From Arctopsyche grandis (Eukaryota > Arthropoda > Insecta > Trichoptera > Hydropsychidae), in NCBI RefSeq assembly GCF_051622035.1, contig NC_135359.1:18437501-18501500 (forward strand): a stretch of DNA of 64,000 bases. Reading direction: 5' to 3'. The translations under genes were made by a program, and so were the position numbers. The notes below the pieces were generated by a model. The model saw nothing but the letters and a program-made list of their open reading frames with translations, searched no databases and was not told the DNA's origin. Numbering within the stretch: position 1 is the first letter of the stretch; every line of letters starts with the position of its first letter. This document shows, in pieces, positions 33,401 through 46,779 of the stretch.

Positions 33401-34645
33401 ACGTCACCCATTATCTTGTCAAATAAGCATAAACTTACACACATGATTGTCCGAGATGCGCACTTGAAATATATTCACTTGGGTACTCAAGCCTTACTGT
33501 CGTTATTGCGGCAGACCTATTGGCCATTGGCCGGACATAATACTGTCAAAGGAGTGGTGCGTTCATGTGTCATTTGTTTCAGAAATAAACCACTGTCACA
33601 CAATAGATTAATGGGATTACTCCCGCTTGAACGTACCACTGCGAATTTTCCTTTCAGTCATGTGGGGATAGATTTCGCAGGACCTTTTCCTGTGAAGAGT
33701 GGTTGCAATAAGAATTCTAAGATAATTAAGGGTTACGTTTGTGTCTTTGTGTGTTTTTCCAGTAAGGCAGTTCACTTGGAACTTGTCGGAGACTTAACGA
33801 GTTCAAATTTCTTAAATTGTTTAAGAAGATTCGTAGCCAGACGTGGCAGGCCCAATACGATATATTCCGACAATGCTACTAATTTTGTCGGTGCAAGTCG
33901 TGAACTCGTTAATTTAGTAAAATTAATTTACGAACGTCCTCATGAGGAGAAGCTACTACGGTATGTAGCCTCCGAAGGGATTCGTTGGAAGTTTAACCCG
34001 CCAAGGGCGCCTCACATGGGAGGGCTGTGGGAAGCAGCGGTTAAATCCATGAAGATTCATTTAAACAAGGTGTTAAAGGCCACCACCTTAAATTTCGAAT
34101 CATTTTGTACGGTATTGACTCAAATAGAAGCTTGCATGAATTCCCGTCCTCTTAGTCCCTTGTCTTCGGATCCACTAGACCTTTTACCCCTCACACCTGG
34201 ACATTTCTTAATTGGCAGATCCTTACTCGCTCTTCCAATGGAGGTTAAATATAACACTAATGTCCATGCCAATCTGCTTCAGATACAATTGACCACAGCA
34301 GCATTTTGGAAACGTTGGTCGGCGGAATATTTACATTCTTTGCAGTTACGACACAAATGGAAGAAGGACTCGAGCAACAATCTGAGTGTGGGTCAAATGG
34401 TCCTGTTAAAGGAGGAACACATGCTGCCAACCCGATGGGTCTTGGGTCGAGTCACTAAATTGTATCCCGGACCAGATGGCAGAGTTCGAGTCGTCGACGT
34501 CTTTACTGCCAGCGGAGAGTTTCGTCGGTCCAGTCATCTAGTGGCGCCATTGCCGATTCTACCACAAGGACCACTTGACAGGAAGGAAGATCAGCAAGAG
34601 GGAGGAGAAACAGCAGCTTCAATTCCGTCAACTTCGGTAGCTTAG
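30470..34645 (+). CDS. BEL/Pao gag-pol polyprotein with RT/RNase H deletion (1391 aa)
   Basis: Gag-like region (DUF1759-type) at about 150-350. Zinc knuckles begin CAFCRNNHFIGKC at about 369, followed by CFKCLNSSHKITNC and a CLRC...HH motif. An aspartic protease (A17 type) has LLDSGS at about 482. The RT N-terminal part runs from YRVVFDASAKTT through ITADIKQMYRQIQI. Near residue 828 the frame jumps straight to LWWDGPSWL, which normally lies after RNase H, so the catalytic Y-x-DD region and RNase H are absent. Integrase follows: an H2C2 zinc finger near 1000, then a D,D-35-E core with Asp in GIDFAGP, Asp in YSDNATNF and Glu in GGLWEAAV. The C-terminus is DUF5641-like. Family members usually exceed 1700 aa. 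The frame is otherwise open. Confidence 0.93.
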   Translation: MSSAENEEIEASTSKSHKGRNPTRDVEPIRDRSSSRIHQTRSQTQSIEILAKENKVEVIMTSIELRYSGAVQRLKGKIDKSSELDEGQYQTIKEAYDYVRKLHYEYLDNLTDIPKAAKIDEEYDAITITVKNLKAALDCQSFQDSKLKVEQATIKFARDKLPTLTIPTFQGDPSEWQSFQQAFKNIIGNKTEYSNVTKLQYLHQSLIGPALAAVSGLDISSDNYEIAWSILDKQYNLPRLNLKTRINSLCDLKLITRESHIELRNLLNQVTVCIKNIESLGYAREILDPWVTCLVLRKLPFNIVRDWEISLVSREMPPYESLETFLQNRCNVLQSTASVTTVKEFPHSRQRIMRTHVANKNPSSKVNACAFCRNNHFIGKCDKFKAKSSMERNEFVKSNNMCFKCLNSSHKITNCKSNYNCLRCKQNHHTLLHQDDTFSSNNTGRKSINAHSTHFSQREIILPTVQVDIITSNGTVVKGRTLLDSGSQVNYVTTSFAKKNNFKLEKISQKIVGIANQESSIRHITKVTIRSSTTNYSTKVLCLVLPEITGEIPTVKLDQQLISIPAGIKLSDPLWNKPTPIDLLLGAEICVHAMKAGTIQLGKGMPILKDTEFGWTIVGPYPEVNNAPGKSHIGLSQLDSHIQNFWMIDQVPMVKHQSLEEKRCEEHFQAHTSRDKNGRFCVALPYKNSPVVLGSSLHIAEKRHKTLERRFLANNNLKMEYNKVLEEYINLGHMSECEPPEAHEVHCYLPHHVVVKESSLTTKYRVVFDASAKTTSNISLNNILMVGPSVQSDLLSLLLNFRLHKYVITADIKQMYRQIQIAEKNKNVQLNHNSLWWDGPSWLKLDESRWPRRPPEITIDLPERRVVTNATLVRENNWIDKHSHLPRLLRVLSYVRRPLRNKQLNVKENNEPSALELKDALNNLIRLSQMESFPLEYRLLSKGHPIPSSSKLAKLSPLFHENLICVGSRLPLGTTLSTSPIILSNKHKLTHMIVRDAHLKYIHLGTQALLSLLRQTYWPLAGHNTVKGVVRSCVICFRNKPLSHNRLMGLLPLERTTANFPFSHVGIDFAGPFPVKSGCNKNSKIIKGYVCVFVCFSSKAVHLELVGDLTSSNFLNCLRRFVARRGRPNTIYSDNATNFVGASRELVNLVKLIYERPHEEKLLRYVASEGIRWKFNPPRAPHMGGLWEAAVKSMKIHLNKVLKATTLNFESFCTVLTQIEACMNSRPLSPLSSDPLDLLPLTPGHFLIGRSLLALPMEVKYNTNVHANLLQIQLTTAAFWKRWSAEYLHSLQLRHKWKKDSSNNLSVGQMVLLKEEHMLPTRWVLGRVTKLYPGPDGRVRVVDVFTASGEFRRSSHLVAPLPILPQGPLDRKEDQQEGGETAASIPSTSVA

Positions 34646-35682
34646 TTTAACCCGAAGACACTACCCCCAACTCATATTACTTATTAGATGTAATCATGAG
34701 TTTAAATCATTCAATGTTAATAGTAGTACTCCGTAATTCACTTTAATTGTGTTGTGTGTATAATTTAAGCTATTTTCATTTTAACATTCGGCAGTATATA
34801 TCTCCGAATTTAATCTAATCATTTTGTCTTTATAATATAAGACTTGTCTCATGTCATCACTCGGAAGGATTATATCCGAGTTTAAAATAAACTGTTCAAA
34901 TTTGACAGTTAAAATTAGATTCATGATTTGTTAATGTTAGTCTCCAAGCCACACTTAATGGAGCATCTTAAATTATTTCATGTCTACTTAATTATAACCT
35001 GCCGGGAGTCATCCGCAGGTCTTATGTTTCTTGTTATGAAACCATAAGTTAACTCTTACTGTTTATAGTATTTATGTGAATCATAGAATAAGTAAATATT
35101 ATAATACTGAACATTTCGATGTTTAACGTAGAGACATCTATAATCATAGTTCGCCTTCATTTCCTGCTTGTAGGAATGAATGAATGACTTTCCAATTTAC
35201 TTTTAATTTAGCAATGTTTGTGCTACTTGTTGATGAAATCAAGTTAACTTAGGAGCATTACACTCACTAATCAAGTTTAGTTGATCGGTAATAGCTGATC
35301 TGTCTTGACAACTGTAACAGTGTCAACATTGTATTGTCTAAGTTAACATCAAGATGAGGAATGCTTAAGTTTTAAACCATATACAGTCCACTCTCTCTTC
35401 TTTAAAGTAAACTTATCTTGTAATGCTTATTCACAGCTTCAAAGGAGATTTCAAAAATTTTAATGTAAATAGAAACAACATTCACCAGAGGTATACCTAT
35501 AAGTTGAAATATTACTGAACCAATAAATTGATTTTATCCTCACACTGGATGAGGCAAAGGTTTCATTATTCACCCTCTATTTAATTATTTTAAGAGCTAT
35601 GATTTATTGTAAACGACTCGTCAGTAATGCTGTAACTCTGTAGAATAACTGTATTGTTCAACAGTTTTCCTATGTGGGACTA
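34646..35682 (+). other. BEL element 3' non-coding region
   Basis: About 1 kb without ORFs lies between the gag-pol stop and the 3' LTR. I see no clear polypurine tract immediately before the LTR. Confidence 0.6.
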
Positions 35683-35911
35683 TGTTCCGACTTTTGTAAT
35701 GACGTGTGGCAAACAGTCTTATTAACTGATTGTCGATTGGCATTATTGACGAGTTGGCATTAGTGTCGGCCCAAGCGGAAATACGCGACGGTCGACAGAG
35801 TTCGAGCAGACGGCGTACGGACAACTTGTGTTCCGTACGCTCCGCTGAACCACCACGTGCAAATTTTACATTTCAATAAACTACATCAAACCATTATCGA
35901 AGTCTTTTCCA
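35683..35911 (+). repeat. 3' LTR of the BEL element
   Basis: 229 bp, ending TTTTCCA and followed by the AGAAG duplication. AATAAA is at 35875-35880. Confidence 0.92.
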
Positions 35912-35916
35912 AGAAG

Positions 35917-37435
35917 GAATCTCTGATCAATTTAAATATTAAACTTAATTTATATTACATATTTTGTTTTATTTTTCTCATAACTTTGGTATTTTGCTCA
36001 AATGCTCCCAAAGCGATTATAATTGTGATTGACTGTGACTTCCGATTGTACAATTTGCACTGAAACGATCGCGCAATGATTTTCGGAATCGTTTCCAAAA
36101 CAAAAATCGACATTGAACGATATTCGAAATGCGAGCAACATCACCGTGATGAAAGTTTCGAGAAATCGGGCCATCAGAAAAGAAGCTCCGACCAAAAGCG
36201 CAACATCACTCACCATCAGTTCACCCGGTAAAAGCGAAAGCGCTCTTTAAAAGTAGAAGTGAAGTCACGGGGGGTAATTTTGAAACGAGTCGCATCTCCG
36301 ATAGTTGAAATTAAACAAGACTCAGATGACCCAATGAGGATCGAGTGCAATGTGATAAAATGCACACATGTACCTATAATACATACATATGTATGTACCT
36401 ACAAAGTTCCAAGAAATGGTCCACTAACGTTACTGCTGTTAGACAAGATCTGAAACCTTCCGTTACACGAGAAATGTGGGCTCGAATCCAAATGCAGTTT
36501 TCAACTGCATTCACTCCCGCTAGACCTACATGAGGTGCATACTGAAAGTTCGAAAAAGTCACCGATGTAGCGGTACCCTAACGGCTCGTGTACCATAAAG
36601 GGAACGAACAGGCCTTCACCCAGCGAAAGTTAAATTAATCCATTATGTCTGATCTGTGGACGAACGGTATGTGCTCCTCCAGAGCAACGGTAAATTTTAT
36701 TCGCAGAAGATTGAAGCTTTTGTGTGCACTTTTTCCTTCAAGAAGTTAACGGTTTTCGGCGGCCACTAGAGTGCCTTTTAAAACTCAAGTGCACATAATG
36801 CGCCAATAAAAGCTATAAATAAACATTCGCATAACGTGTCTTGAGATCAAAGCTCGACGATTTCGTGGGTTACTGCAAGGTTGATAAAAATCCAAACTGG
36901 TTTGTATTTTTTATAGCCATTCAAAAATAAACGTGTCACATTTTCCATCGCCTCGTCAATTACTTTGAACTGTTTTAATAAAACATATCAAAATATATGA
37001 ACTTTTGTACGGGTGATAAAAACCAACGAGCACTTGCCAATTATTGCGTTAATAATCTTGAACATAACTCATTATGTCAAATCGTGTACTCATTCGATCG
37101 CGGCACAACGATGCAAATTGTTAATTACGATTATTATTAGTCGACTTGCACGTTCTAAACAGTTTTCTCAAAATATGAACATAAATTGTGAACTGGTGTG
37201 TTAACTTTCTTCGAGTGTTGAACTCGAACAGAGAGCGATATTTGTTTCTTATATGAAAATTTACATCTTGGAATGTAAATGCAATTATTACTCATTTATC
37301 CGGATCATGTACGACATAAACAGAAATTTCACAATTATACAAAAATAATCCAACTTCCTTATGGGTGTTTAATATTTCCATATATTTTACTTTTAAAAAG
37401 TTACTTTGATTTTTTATATGATTTTTTATATAAAA
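35917..37435. other. Intergenic DNA, no gene recognised
   Basis: The first bases continue the split LINE fragment. The 36.06-36.8 kb stretch is GC-richer and contains an initiator-like ATCAGTTC near 36216, but no convincing exon. The rest is AT-rich. Confidence 0.3.
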
Positions 37436-37499
37436 CGCATAACTATTATACTATGAGTTTTGTATATGTATACAAAACTCATAGTATAATAGTTATGCG
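37436..37499. repeat. Perfect 64-bp inverted repeat (31-bp arms, 2-base loop)
   Basis: The left arm 37436-37466 begins CGCATAACTATTATACTATG. The right arm 37469-37499 is its exact reverse complement, separated only by TG. No mismatch occurs in 31 pairs. Neither flank looks like a known transposon end. Confidence 0.93.
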
Positions 37500-39099
37500 A
37501 TTTATATAATATTGATGACCATAATTGGCATTAATCAATATAACCAAATATAATATAATAAAATCATTTTAGGCCACGCTTCGTATAAACTTCGATTAAT
37601 ATTTTTTAGAAAGTACGATACATATGAATAATAATGTATTTTTTTTTATTTGAAATTATAAATTCGATATAATAAAATGCTCAAAAAAATAAAAACAAAA
37701 ACAAATGATGTAATTGTATGAAGAATGTTACAACTAGCAATATAACGATTGTTCATTTGTGATTTTCGTTTATAATCGTGTCGTTACAATAACGGCTTTA
37801 ATTTTGAAATATGTAATCATTGGAATTATCAAAGCTTTTTCATCTTTTATATGAAGGTACATAATGTTTAAAAAAAAAGAAAACTTTCTCTACCCACTGT
37901 ATATGGATTTTATATATGGATTTTAGTTCAAAAAATTAATTATTGTTAATTTAATCAAATCTTCCATTCCATGAGAAGAATTTGAAGCAAAATCTTAATA
38001 AAGTAATCATTAGCTATCGAAGTTAAAAATTTTATACGCGCATCAACTATTGACATTAATAATGACTGCAGACAAGAAACTTCAAACATTATTCTACTTA
38101 TTTTATGTTTAGAATTAATTCTCGATTAATATACTTCGTGCACACATTTATAACAGGTATCATAACCATCTAAAAAGATACTAAAAACCGGAAGGAAAAT
38201 AGAAAAATATTAATGAACACAATCAAACAATCGTTTACACTCGAACGCCGTACATTCAAACATCACTTTCTTCAACAGGAATGCTAACCATTTTACATTT
38301 TATCCAAAAAATATTTTTTTATAGAATCTGGCGATCGGAAATTTTTCATTTTTATTTGGCTACTAAGCCAATTAACTATTAATTCACATTCGTACGCCGC
38401 TGCGCTAAAAGCTTACCCACAAACATACATATTCGTTCGGTAATTCGGGTATGCAAAAAGTGGGCGTATTATCCGGCCGGTATATGGATCACGAAAGAGA
38501 CTGAAATGCGAATTTAATTCACATTATGTATACGACTTTTTTTCGGTGTACTTAAACTAGAAGACTCTCGTGTGTACGTGTAAGGAGGCGATAAAGTGTG
38601 AGTGCGTTACACTGGCCCATATAGTCGTCAGCGAGACGACCACGTAAGTTACGCTCGAGCACTTGCCAGATTTGCACAGAGAACAAAGATTCTCTAATTC
38701 TTAAAGGCTCCACAATTTCACACCGGAACGTCGTTCAGACATTCATCAAACACACATCTAAAGAAAATACATACAAAACATTTGCATTCATATAATAAAT
38801 GGGTCTGTCTTTGAAAGGTGGCCTTTGAAACGTTTATTGCAAAACGTTATCCAACTAACCATTGAACGGTTCAAAATTTCTCAAAAGAAAAACGCAAAAC
38901 TTATAAATATTTGTAGTATGCATTATATTGCAAATCTTGCATAATGTAGATCGATTCACAGTTTAGCTAGAGAGCACTTTGCATGATCCTCAATGCAAAA
39001 AATTTCCACCCTGAAAGAGCTGGCAGTTTCAGAAACACTATTCACAGCATATATGTATATGTATATAAAATGGTTTCTTTCCTTCTTTTGCCATATTGC
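37500..39099. other. Intergenic AT-rich DNA
   Basis: No supported gene. A GC-richer segment at 38.38-38.72 kb carries a strong donor-like GTAAGT at about 38645 after GACGACCAC on the plus strand. It might be an orphan first exon, but nothing confirms it. Confidence 0.25.
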
Positions 39100-39340
39100 C
39101 ACGAAGGATGTGGAGAATTTTGAGAAGCTGGAAGTCACAGTAACATTAGAGGAAAAGTGAGTGAGAGGACGGTCTCCCATAAGATTGTCAGATCAAAATA
39201 AAGAACTGATGGAATCCTTAAACCCTGCATTCAATTTGACACAGGACAAGGAGGAATGGTATTTTCCACCGGATCCCAGATGATAAATGACCACGACGCT
39301 CAGTATTGAGCAAACGAGATAGAAGAAGAAGAATAAGATT
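39100..39340 (+). pseudogene. Non-LTR retrotransposon 3' end, family B
   Basis: From 39164 the plus strand reads RGRSPIRLSDQNKELM, then FNLTQDKEEW, matching the typical RT C-terminus RGRPPxRWxDQIKE...AQDRxxW. A GAAGAAGAAG-rich 3' tail follows. Frames around it are broken, so it is a decayed 5'-truncated copy. Confidence 0.7.
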
Positions 39341-41677
39341 CAAAATTTCTAAAAATTACATCTTTAATTTAAAAAGGTAAGAAGTTTTCTGATTTAAAGA
39401 AAAAAGTAAATTTCCGTGAGGAAATCAAATCCATATTTTTCAACACACTCATTAATCATAGAGATAAAATGTTGCTGAATTACTCCAAATAACTCTGCAA
39501 ACTGAACTAATTGTTTAGCGTTTAAGAGAATCTTTCAAAACAGGTTTTTTTTTCAATACGCACCACACTATTTGTGTATTATGATTTGTTTAGCTAAATG
39601 ACCAAATATAAAAATATTACATGAATTTTAGATGCTATAATACAATATATACAAATTTTCGGATTTATTTAATAATCGTCATTTTTTATTATTTTATGTA
39701 TGTAATTTGTTGTGTTAGCTTTTAATTGTATGTATTTCATAAATCATGTGTCAAAGTATTGAAATTAGTAAGAGCAATATGTCGATGCTAATACAGAACA
39801 TTCAATTCGCTAAAATGAAATATAAAAATATTAAAATTGAACAAAATAGATGTTAGAAATACGGGTTAAATAATACGGCACACTTTATATAGATTTACCG
39901 GGATACATAATTATTGTTAGATTACAGTCATACTAAATCCAACAAGTAAGAAGAACTGTGTGTACATAATGTTGATTTCCGAGACATGTATATGTACTTG
40001 CGTACGACTTAAATTGTCCTGGATAATTCATTTCCTTATTAACCTGATCCCAATTATTTAAGAACATATTTTAAATGAACGTAAATTATATAAGAGAAAG
40101 GAAGTTTCAAATGGAAAAGTTACTAAGTACAGACATTACTTTACATCATATGTATGTACATACGTACATATAATACACAAAATTTATCGGTGATGAAATA
40201 ATAAAAATAAACCATTGCGTATTGCAATTTCTCCGCAGAACATTTAACACGTATCTCATATGAATTAATGCGTGAATGAGTAATGCATAATCAGAACAAC
40301 ATACATACGTACATATCGGATAATAATATAATACATACAACTCTCATTTCGCGTATATGCAACGCTCTGCAGTTTAATCGGCTAAGCGGAAATTAGAGCC
40401 GAATTTGAATACGTCTATCAATGCAATCAACATAAACAAAAATTTCGAAGAAATGATTTTTGACAGAAGCGGGCTACCGCACTATTGTGCAAATCGACAA
40501 ACATTTCCGTGCGATTGTTTGGTGTTCTTTTCATGTAGTCCGGTGGGCATTAACATTACAATCAAACGTATAATCAGTCGGTCAGTATAATAATATATTT
40601 TAATTAACTGATGAATAAGTCGACTTTCTATTTTACTCGACGCGAACAAGATCGGCAGTTGTTTCGAGATGAGCTGGCGTGATTTACCCACCGAAGAAAA
40701 ACGGCAATGAAATTAATTAACTTATTATATTTATTATTATACACTATCTACGCACTTTCGATCCGTCGAATCGTTGGAGAAGATCGCGTTTCAAATTCGA
40801 TGAATGACTCCGAATGGATCATAATGAATAAGCATATGTGTGTACATACATATGCACATGACTATCTAACACGAACTAAACCAAAATGGTTTTATTTATT
40901 TTTGTAAAGTGGGTAAATTATAATGGAAATTCAGACTTAGAAGATAATTAGATCCCAGTCATTAATTATGTATTTATTTCCGGATTGTTGAAATGTACAT
41001 ATGCAGTTGGGAAGTATTATATTATATTTACATGTAGTTAGATTTCGCAATGTATTAAAGCTTACGACTGAATATTTATCAAAATTATAATAAAATAATG
41101 ACATTTTTACTTATTCTTTTTTACATCATGCAATCTTATTAATTTTGATGAATTGAATAGAAATAGATTAAAAATTATGACTATGAAGATAACGAATTAG
41201 GAACATATGATTTCAATAAAATCCTTCAATAGAAATTATATCCAAATCTGCTAAATAGATCTATCTGTTTGTTATAATAATTATAATTATACATATTATA
41301 TTGGATGTTTTCTTAAGTTCATGCCCGCTTTTTATATTACATCTGATATAAAATCATCTGAAAAAAAATAAAACTTATGCATCATATAATAAAAAACAAA
41401 TTGCTGAAACTTTCCCATCTAAAATATGTAGATATATAAAGTAAAAAAAATATATAAGACACTATTTGAAATAATTGTAAATTTAGTATCACATATTTTA
41501 TCTTCATATCTCATGTTTGTTAAAGTTTATGGCAACGAATTAAATGATCAGTTTTTCCATAAATATTTAGTAAGTTTTTCAACAATTTAGAAACCACGAT
41601 TTACTGTGTTTCATACATATGTATACATATAAACAATAATAATATTTTCAGTAAACTGCTTGCTTTTAGCAAATATT
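39341..41677. other. Intergenic DNA with CATATGTA repeats
   Basis: AT-rich, with several ATGTACATACGTACAT-type short palindromes (for example near 40150). No gene supported. Confidence 0.3.
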
Positions 41678-41765
41678 GGTCATTAAAAATCATAAAATTG
41701 GTCAGTAAAAATCATAAAATTGGTCAGTAAAAATCATAAAATTGGTCAGTAATAAACATTTAACG
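41678..41765. repeat. 22-bp tandem repeat
   Basis: Units GGTCATTAAAAATCATAAAA plus TT start at 41678, 41700, 41722 and a shortened one at 41744. Isolated GGTCAGTAA/TGACCAAT words recur to 42.3 kb and again at 52.9-53.06 kb. Confidence 0.88.
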
Positions 41766-43999
41766 GTCAATAAAAAAACACATATTTTTTAAATTTTCTG
41801 ATTCTGGTATTTCGGCACGATCCAAACACCACTATTCTATTTAATCAGGACTAATTTCAGTATTTCTGTACTGTTAATTTTAATACTGTCAAATAATTAG
41901 ATATTTTACATTTTTTTCAGCTTGAAGCTCTGCTCAAGCAATTTTTAAATTGTACAATGATTTGATATCTGTTTTCATGTTTTCTGATAATATAAAAGAC
42001 ACGTCTTCAAAATCTTCTTTTAAAGTACTTTCTATTTAATTTCAATACTGATGATGTAAATTAACTACAGACCATTTTATTTATGAACTGACCAATATAT
42101 ATATAGATCGTTTATAATAATAACTAACCATTTTGATTCACACATATATTACTGGCAACTTTTCGAATTTAGTGACTGAAAAGGGGAAATTGGTAACTGA
42201 TCATTTAAATACAAGCCATAATAAAATATAAGATAACCACCGTCTATTTTTAGCGACCAAACTGACCAATTAAACTGACTTAAGCAAAATCTAATTAATA
42301 ATTCGCGACTTAATTAAAATCCTATTACTATATAATGGTAAATATTGAATGAAGCATTTAAGTAATCAAAATAATGAGGTTCGAGACTTTAATATGCTGT
42401 GACGGAAAAGTCGTGAAATAAACACTCCAAAATTAACTAATTTTATATAATTAACAAGCTAACAATTTGATTGCCTCTTAGCTTAATGGCTCATACATTG
42501 TTCTCGGCTTACATTTCCATTAACAGTACACTCTATGTAAGATAACACAGCAAAATTAACAGTCCGCCTCGGAAAATTTGCAACGATTATCTTCAATAGA
42601 GTGTTTTTTAAATATTTTCTGGCTTTAGCTTCGAAATCGAGAGTGCTGTAAAATGAACGCGAGACAACACGCATTTTAACGGATTCCTTCGTACATACAA
42701 AGATACAATATTTGTTTACAATGAGCGACCGAGCTACGGTAATATTACATATATTGACGCGATGTACGATATGACGTTATGCACATAGCACGGCCTACGA
42801 AATGTTTGTTTAGCAACATCCCCATACGTAATAATGAAGTGTACGGAAATACCTCTGAATAAATTATGGTAAAAATTTTAGGAAATACACACATACATAT
42901 ATACTGTACGTACTGCAGGAGACGATGCCGAAAAAATATATATGTATATCGTGAAAAGTGAATGCTTTCGCGAAAGAATCGGTTCGACCGCCTTGCGTAT
43001 GCTAATGACCGCGCGATAATTTACGTCATACAATTCATTATATAAAATAATTAATGTTTTAGCTCTTTTCGCATGTTTTCTAATGAATACTTCTACATAT
43101 CTACGTATGCCGTATAAGAAAATTCGACGCTTTTCTCAACTTCTTTTTATTGTATTTTTCGAACGTACACTTCTACATAATGCTTATTTTACCTAGACAC
43201 TGTTGAAAGTTGGAAAATTCAATTTAAACACTGACTCTGTCCCCAAGAAGATATCATTGTAGATATAAGTATACATTGAAAATTATGATATAAAAATTCA
43301 CGGTTTATGATTTTAAGTTCTGGCGCAATTCTATACATGCAACAGATACACAAAAATTTACCATTTTTACTGTTTTTTTTGTTTGTTTATGCAATACTTA
43401 CGCACGTTTGAGGATGTTTAAACGCACATTTTTTGACAATCGTACCGTAAAAGGCAAACAATATTTGTATGTATAGTAATTATGCCGAGATTAACAGTTT
43501 GTTGCCTTTCCATTCTTATGGCGCGAAACCGCTTCCGACTATACAATTTTACGAAACGACGTATAAATCTACGTTAAATTATACAAAGCAAGTCGACAAA
43601 TTATTTCATAGAATTAAAATTGCATTGGCCAATCCGATCCGCATTCCTGTACAGATCCGCCTTTTACGATATTTTTCATCAATAAAAAAAAATTGTATAT
43701 TATTATTTTTTTTTTATTAAAATTAATTTTATTCAACAAGCGCCTTGTAATAAGTACTATACATATGTATATATATATTTAATGTTATATGCATAAAATT
43801 GACTTAGATAGTCCATGCTAACTATGCGGTTTTACTGGTTTATTGGATGCACTTTAATCTTTAAACCAGAACTCGGTCATTGAGCTTGACCGCGATTATT
43901 TTGCATTGCTTTTTTTGTATTATATCCATTTTTTATGATAATTAGATCTATTCAAGCCTTCCACAACAATTTACAGTTTATTATTTTTCATTTTGCTCA
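41766..43999. other. Intergenic AT-rich DNA
   Basis: No exon or repeat structure recognised beyond scattered GGTCAGT words and short microsatellites. Confidence 0.3.
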
Positions 44000-44520
44000 A
44001 TTCTGAGCGTCCTGGTCACTTCCTATCATCTGGCATTCACTCCTCCTCATCCTGTGCCAAGTAAAATGCGGTGTTAAGGGACGATCTAGTTAGTTCTTTG
44101 ATTTGATCTAACCATCAAACCATCAGATTGCAGCATCTCAGGAGATTCTCCACATTTTTCCTGGCACTATGGCCAAAGTAGAAAAGAATCCTTATTTTAT
44201 ACATCTGTTGTGGAGAGTCTCTGAAACTATCGACTCATCGAGTGGTCCATATAATATGCAAAATCCTTCAGCACCACATTTCAAAGCCATCTATGTATAT
44301 ATGTAACATGTTCTTTTATTTTTTTAGTGTCTCGATTCCATACAATACAATGGGGATCGCACCAGACGGATTTCCGTTTTTTTCATTATTGATCGGTTTT
44401 TCCATATCTTTGTCAGACTGATCATCGCCGCTTTCACAATTCCTATTCTTCTGCAAATTTAATGATTTGCACCCTCCTTCTCTTAAGATCAGGGCACATT
44501 TTTTTAAATAAAATCATTGA
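44000..44520 (-). pseudogene. Non-LTR retrotransposon fragment, family B, minus strand
   Basis: The minus strand reads, with frame breaks, PSGAIPIVLYGIETL, then GFEMWC, FGHSARKNVENLL, WLDQIKELTRSSLNTAFYLA and QDEEE. This order (LLYGxE, FEMW, FGH, WLDxIK) is the usual RT C-terminal layout. The WLDQIKE...AQDEEE end matches the copy at 39.1 kb, placing both in one family. Confidence 0.65.
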
Positions 44521-44825
44521 CTCATAGTCTTTTAAAGCATTGGACTTTATGAGAGACTCGAATCTGTCAACGAAGAGGATTTTTGTTTTGATTTTGTTCT
44601 TTAAACCCATGTGTTTACTATCTATCTATATCCTACGAAGTAGTTTAACCATTTCATACTCATTGCTAGCGATTAAGGTCGTCTTATCGGTGAATGTTTT
44701 ATTGAAATTCTTTGTGTCACCTTTTCATTCGTCCAGTACTCTTCTCATTAAGTATTCCCCATGTATGGATAGGTATATTAAAAAGATCAGGAGAGAGTAT
44801 TCATACCTTAAAATATACATACATA

Positions 44826-46326
<1,501 letters not shown>

Positions 46327-46765
46327 TCTAATATATAATTTCGAAAGAGACTTAGTATGTATGTAAGTATGTAAATATATATCTAATATTGGTTGGTAAC
46401 ATCGAAAACAAATCGAAGTTTCTATGACGATTCGATATATATTTCTTTCGATTCAAATAAATTCGCCCCCGGCCCCGGGGGTGCCGCCAGATTCTGGTAT
46501 CCAATATATAATTTGGTAAAAGACTTTGTATGTATCACTGGTTACTTGGGTGGTCATTGGTTGGGTGGGAACAACACATTCGATTTTTTTTTTCGATTCA
46601 TAGGCGTCGATTCGATTTATTTTTAAAGGGCGCCGAGGGCGAAGCCCTAGAAGGAAAAAAAATAAAAAACCTTTTTTTTTCTTTAATAAAATGTTTACTA
46701 TTAGATTAGTCATGTTTAAGCGGTTTATATTACAAATACCGAGCGAGGCCGGGTAATACAGCTAG
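46327..46765 (+). mobile_element. Non-autonomous Helitron, copy 1
   Basis: It starts TCTAATATATAATTTCG after an A and ends CCGGGTAATACAGCTAG before a T, as Helitrons insert between A and T and end in CTRR with a nearby hairpin. It contains a GC palindrome (CCCCCGGCCCCGGGGG) near 46465 and has no Rep/helicase coding. Confidence 0.75.
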
Positions 46766-46779
46766 TAATATATAATACA

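Larger units (their letters stand above)
28983..35911 (+). mobile_element. BEL/Pao LTR retrotransposon, internally deleted
   Basis: The 6929-bp element has TG...CA LTRs at 28983-29211 and 35683-35911, identical except for CC versus TT near the 3' end. It is flanked by a perfect 5-bp duplication AGAAG (28978-28982 and 35912-35916). Between the LTRs are a leader with a minisatellite, one long gag-pol ORF and about 1 kb of 3' non-coding sequence. Near-identical LTRs imply recent insertion or recent conversion. Loss of most RT and RNase H implies mobilisation in trans or a deletion after insertion. Confidence 0.93.

Noticed and set aside
35621-35824. 67-codon minus ORF also found at 28927-29124
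   Set aside because: It is a translation of the LTR; duplication is explained by the two LTRs.
36651-36672. TGTCTGATCTGTGG resembling the end of the MITE at 61033
   Set aside because: No matching inverted end or core was found nearby.
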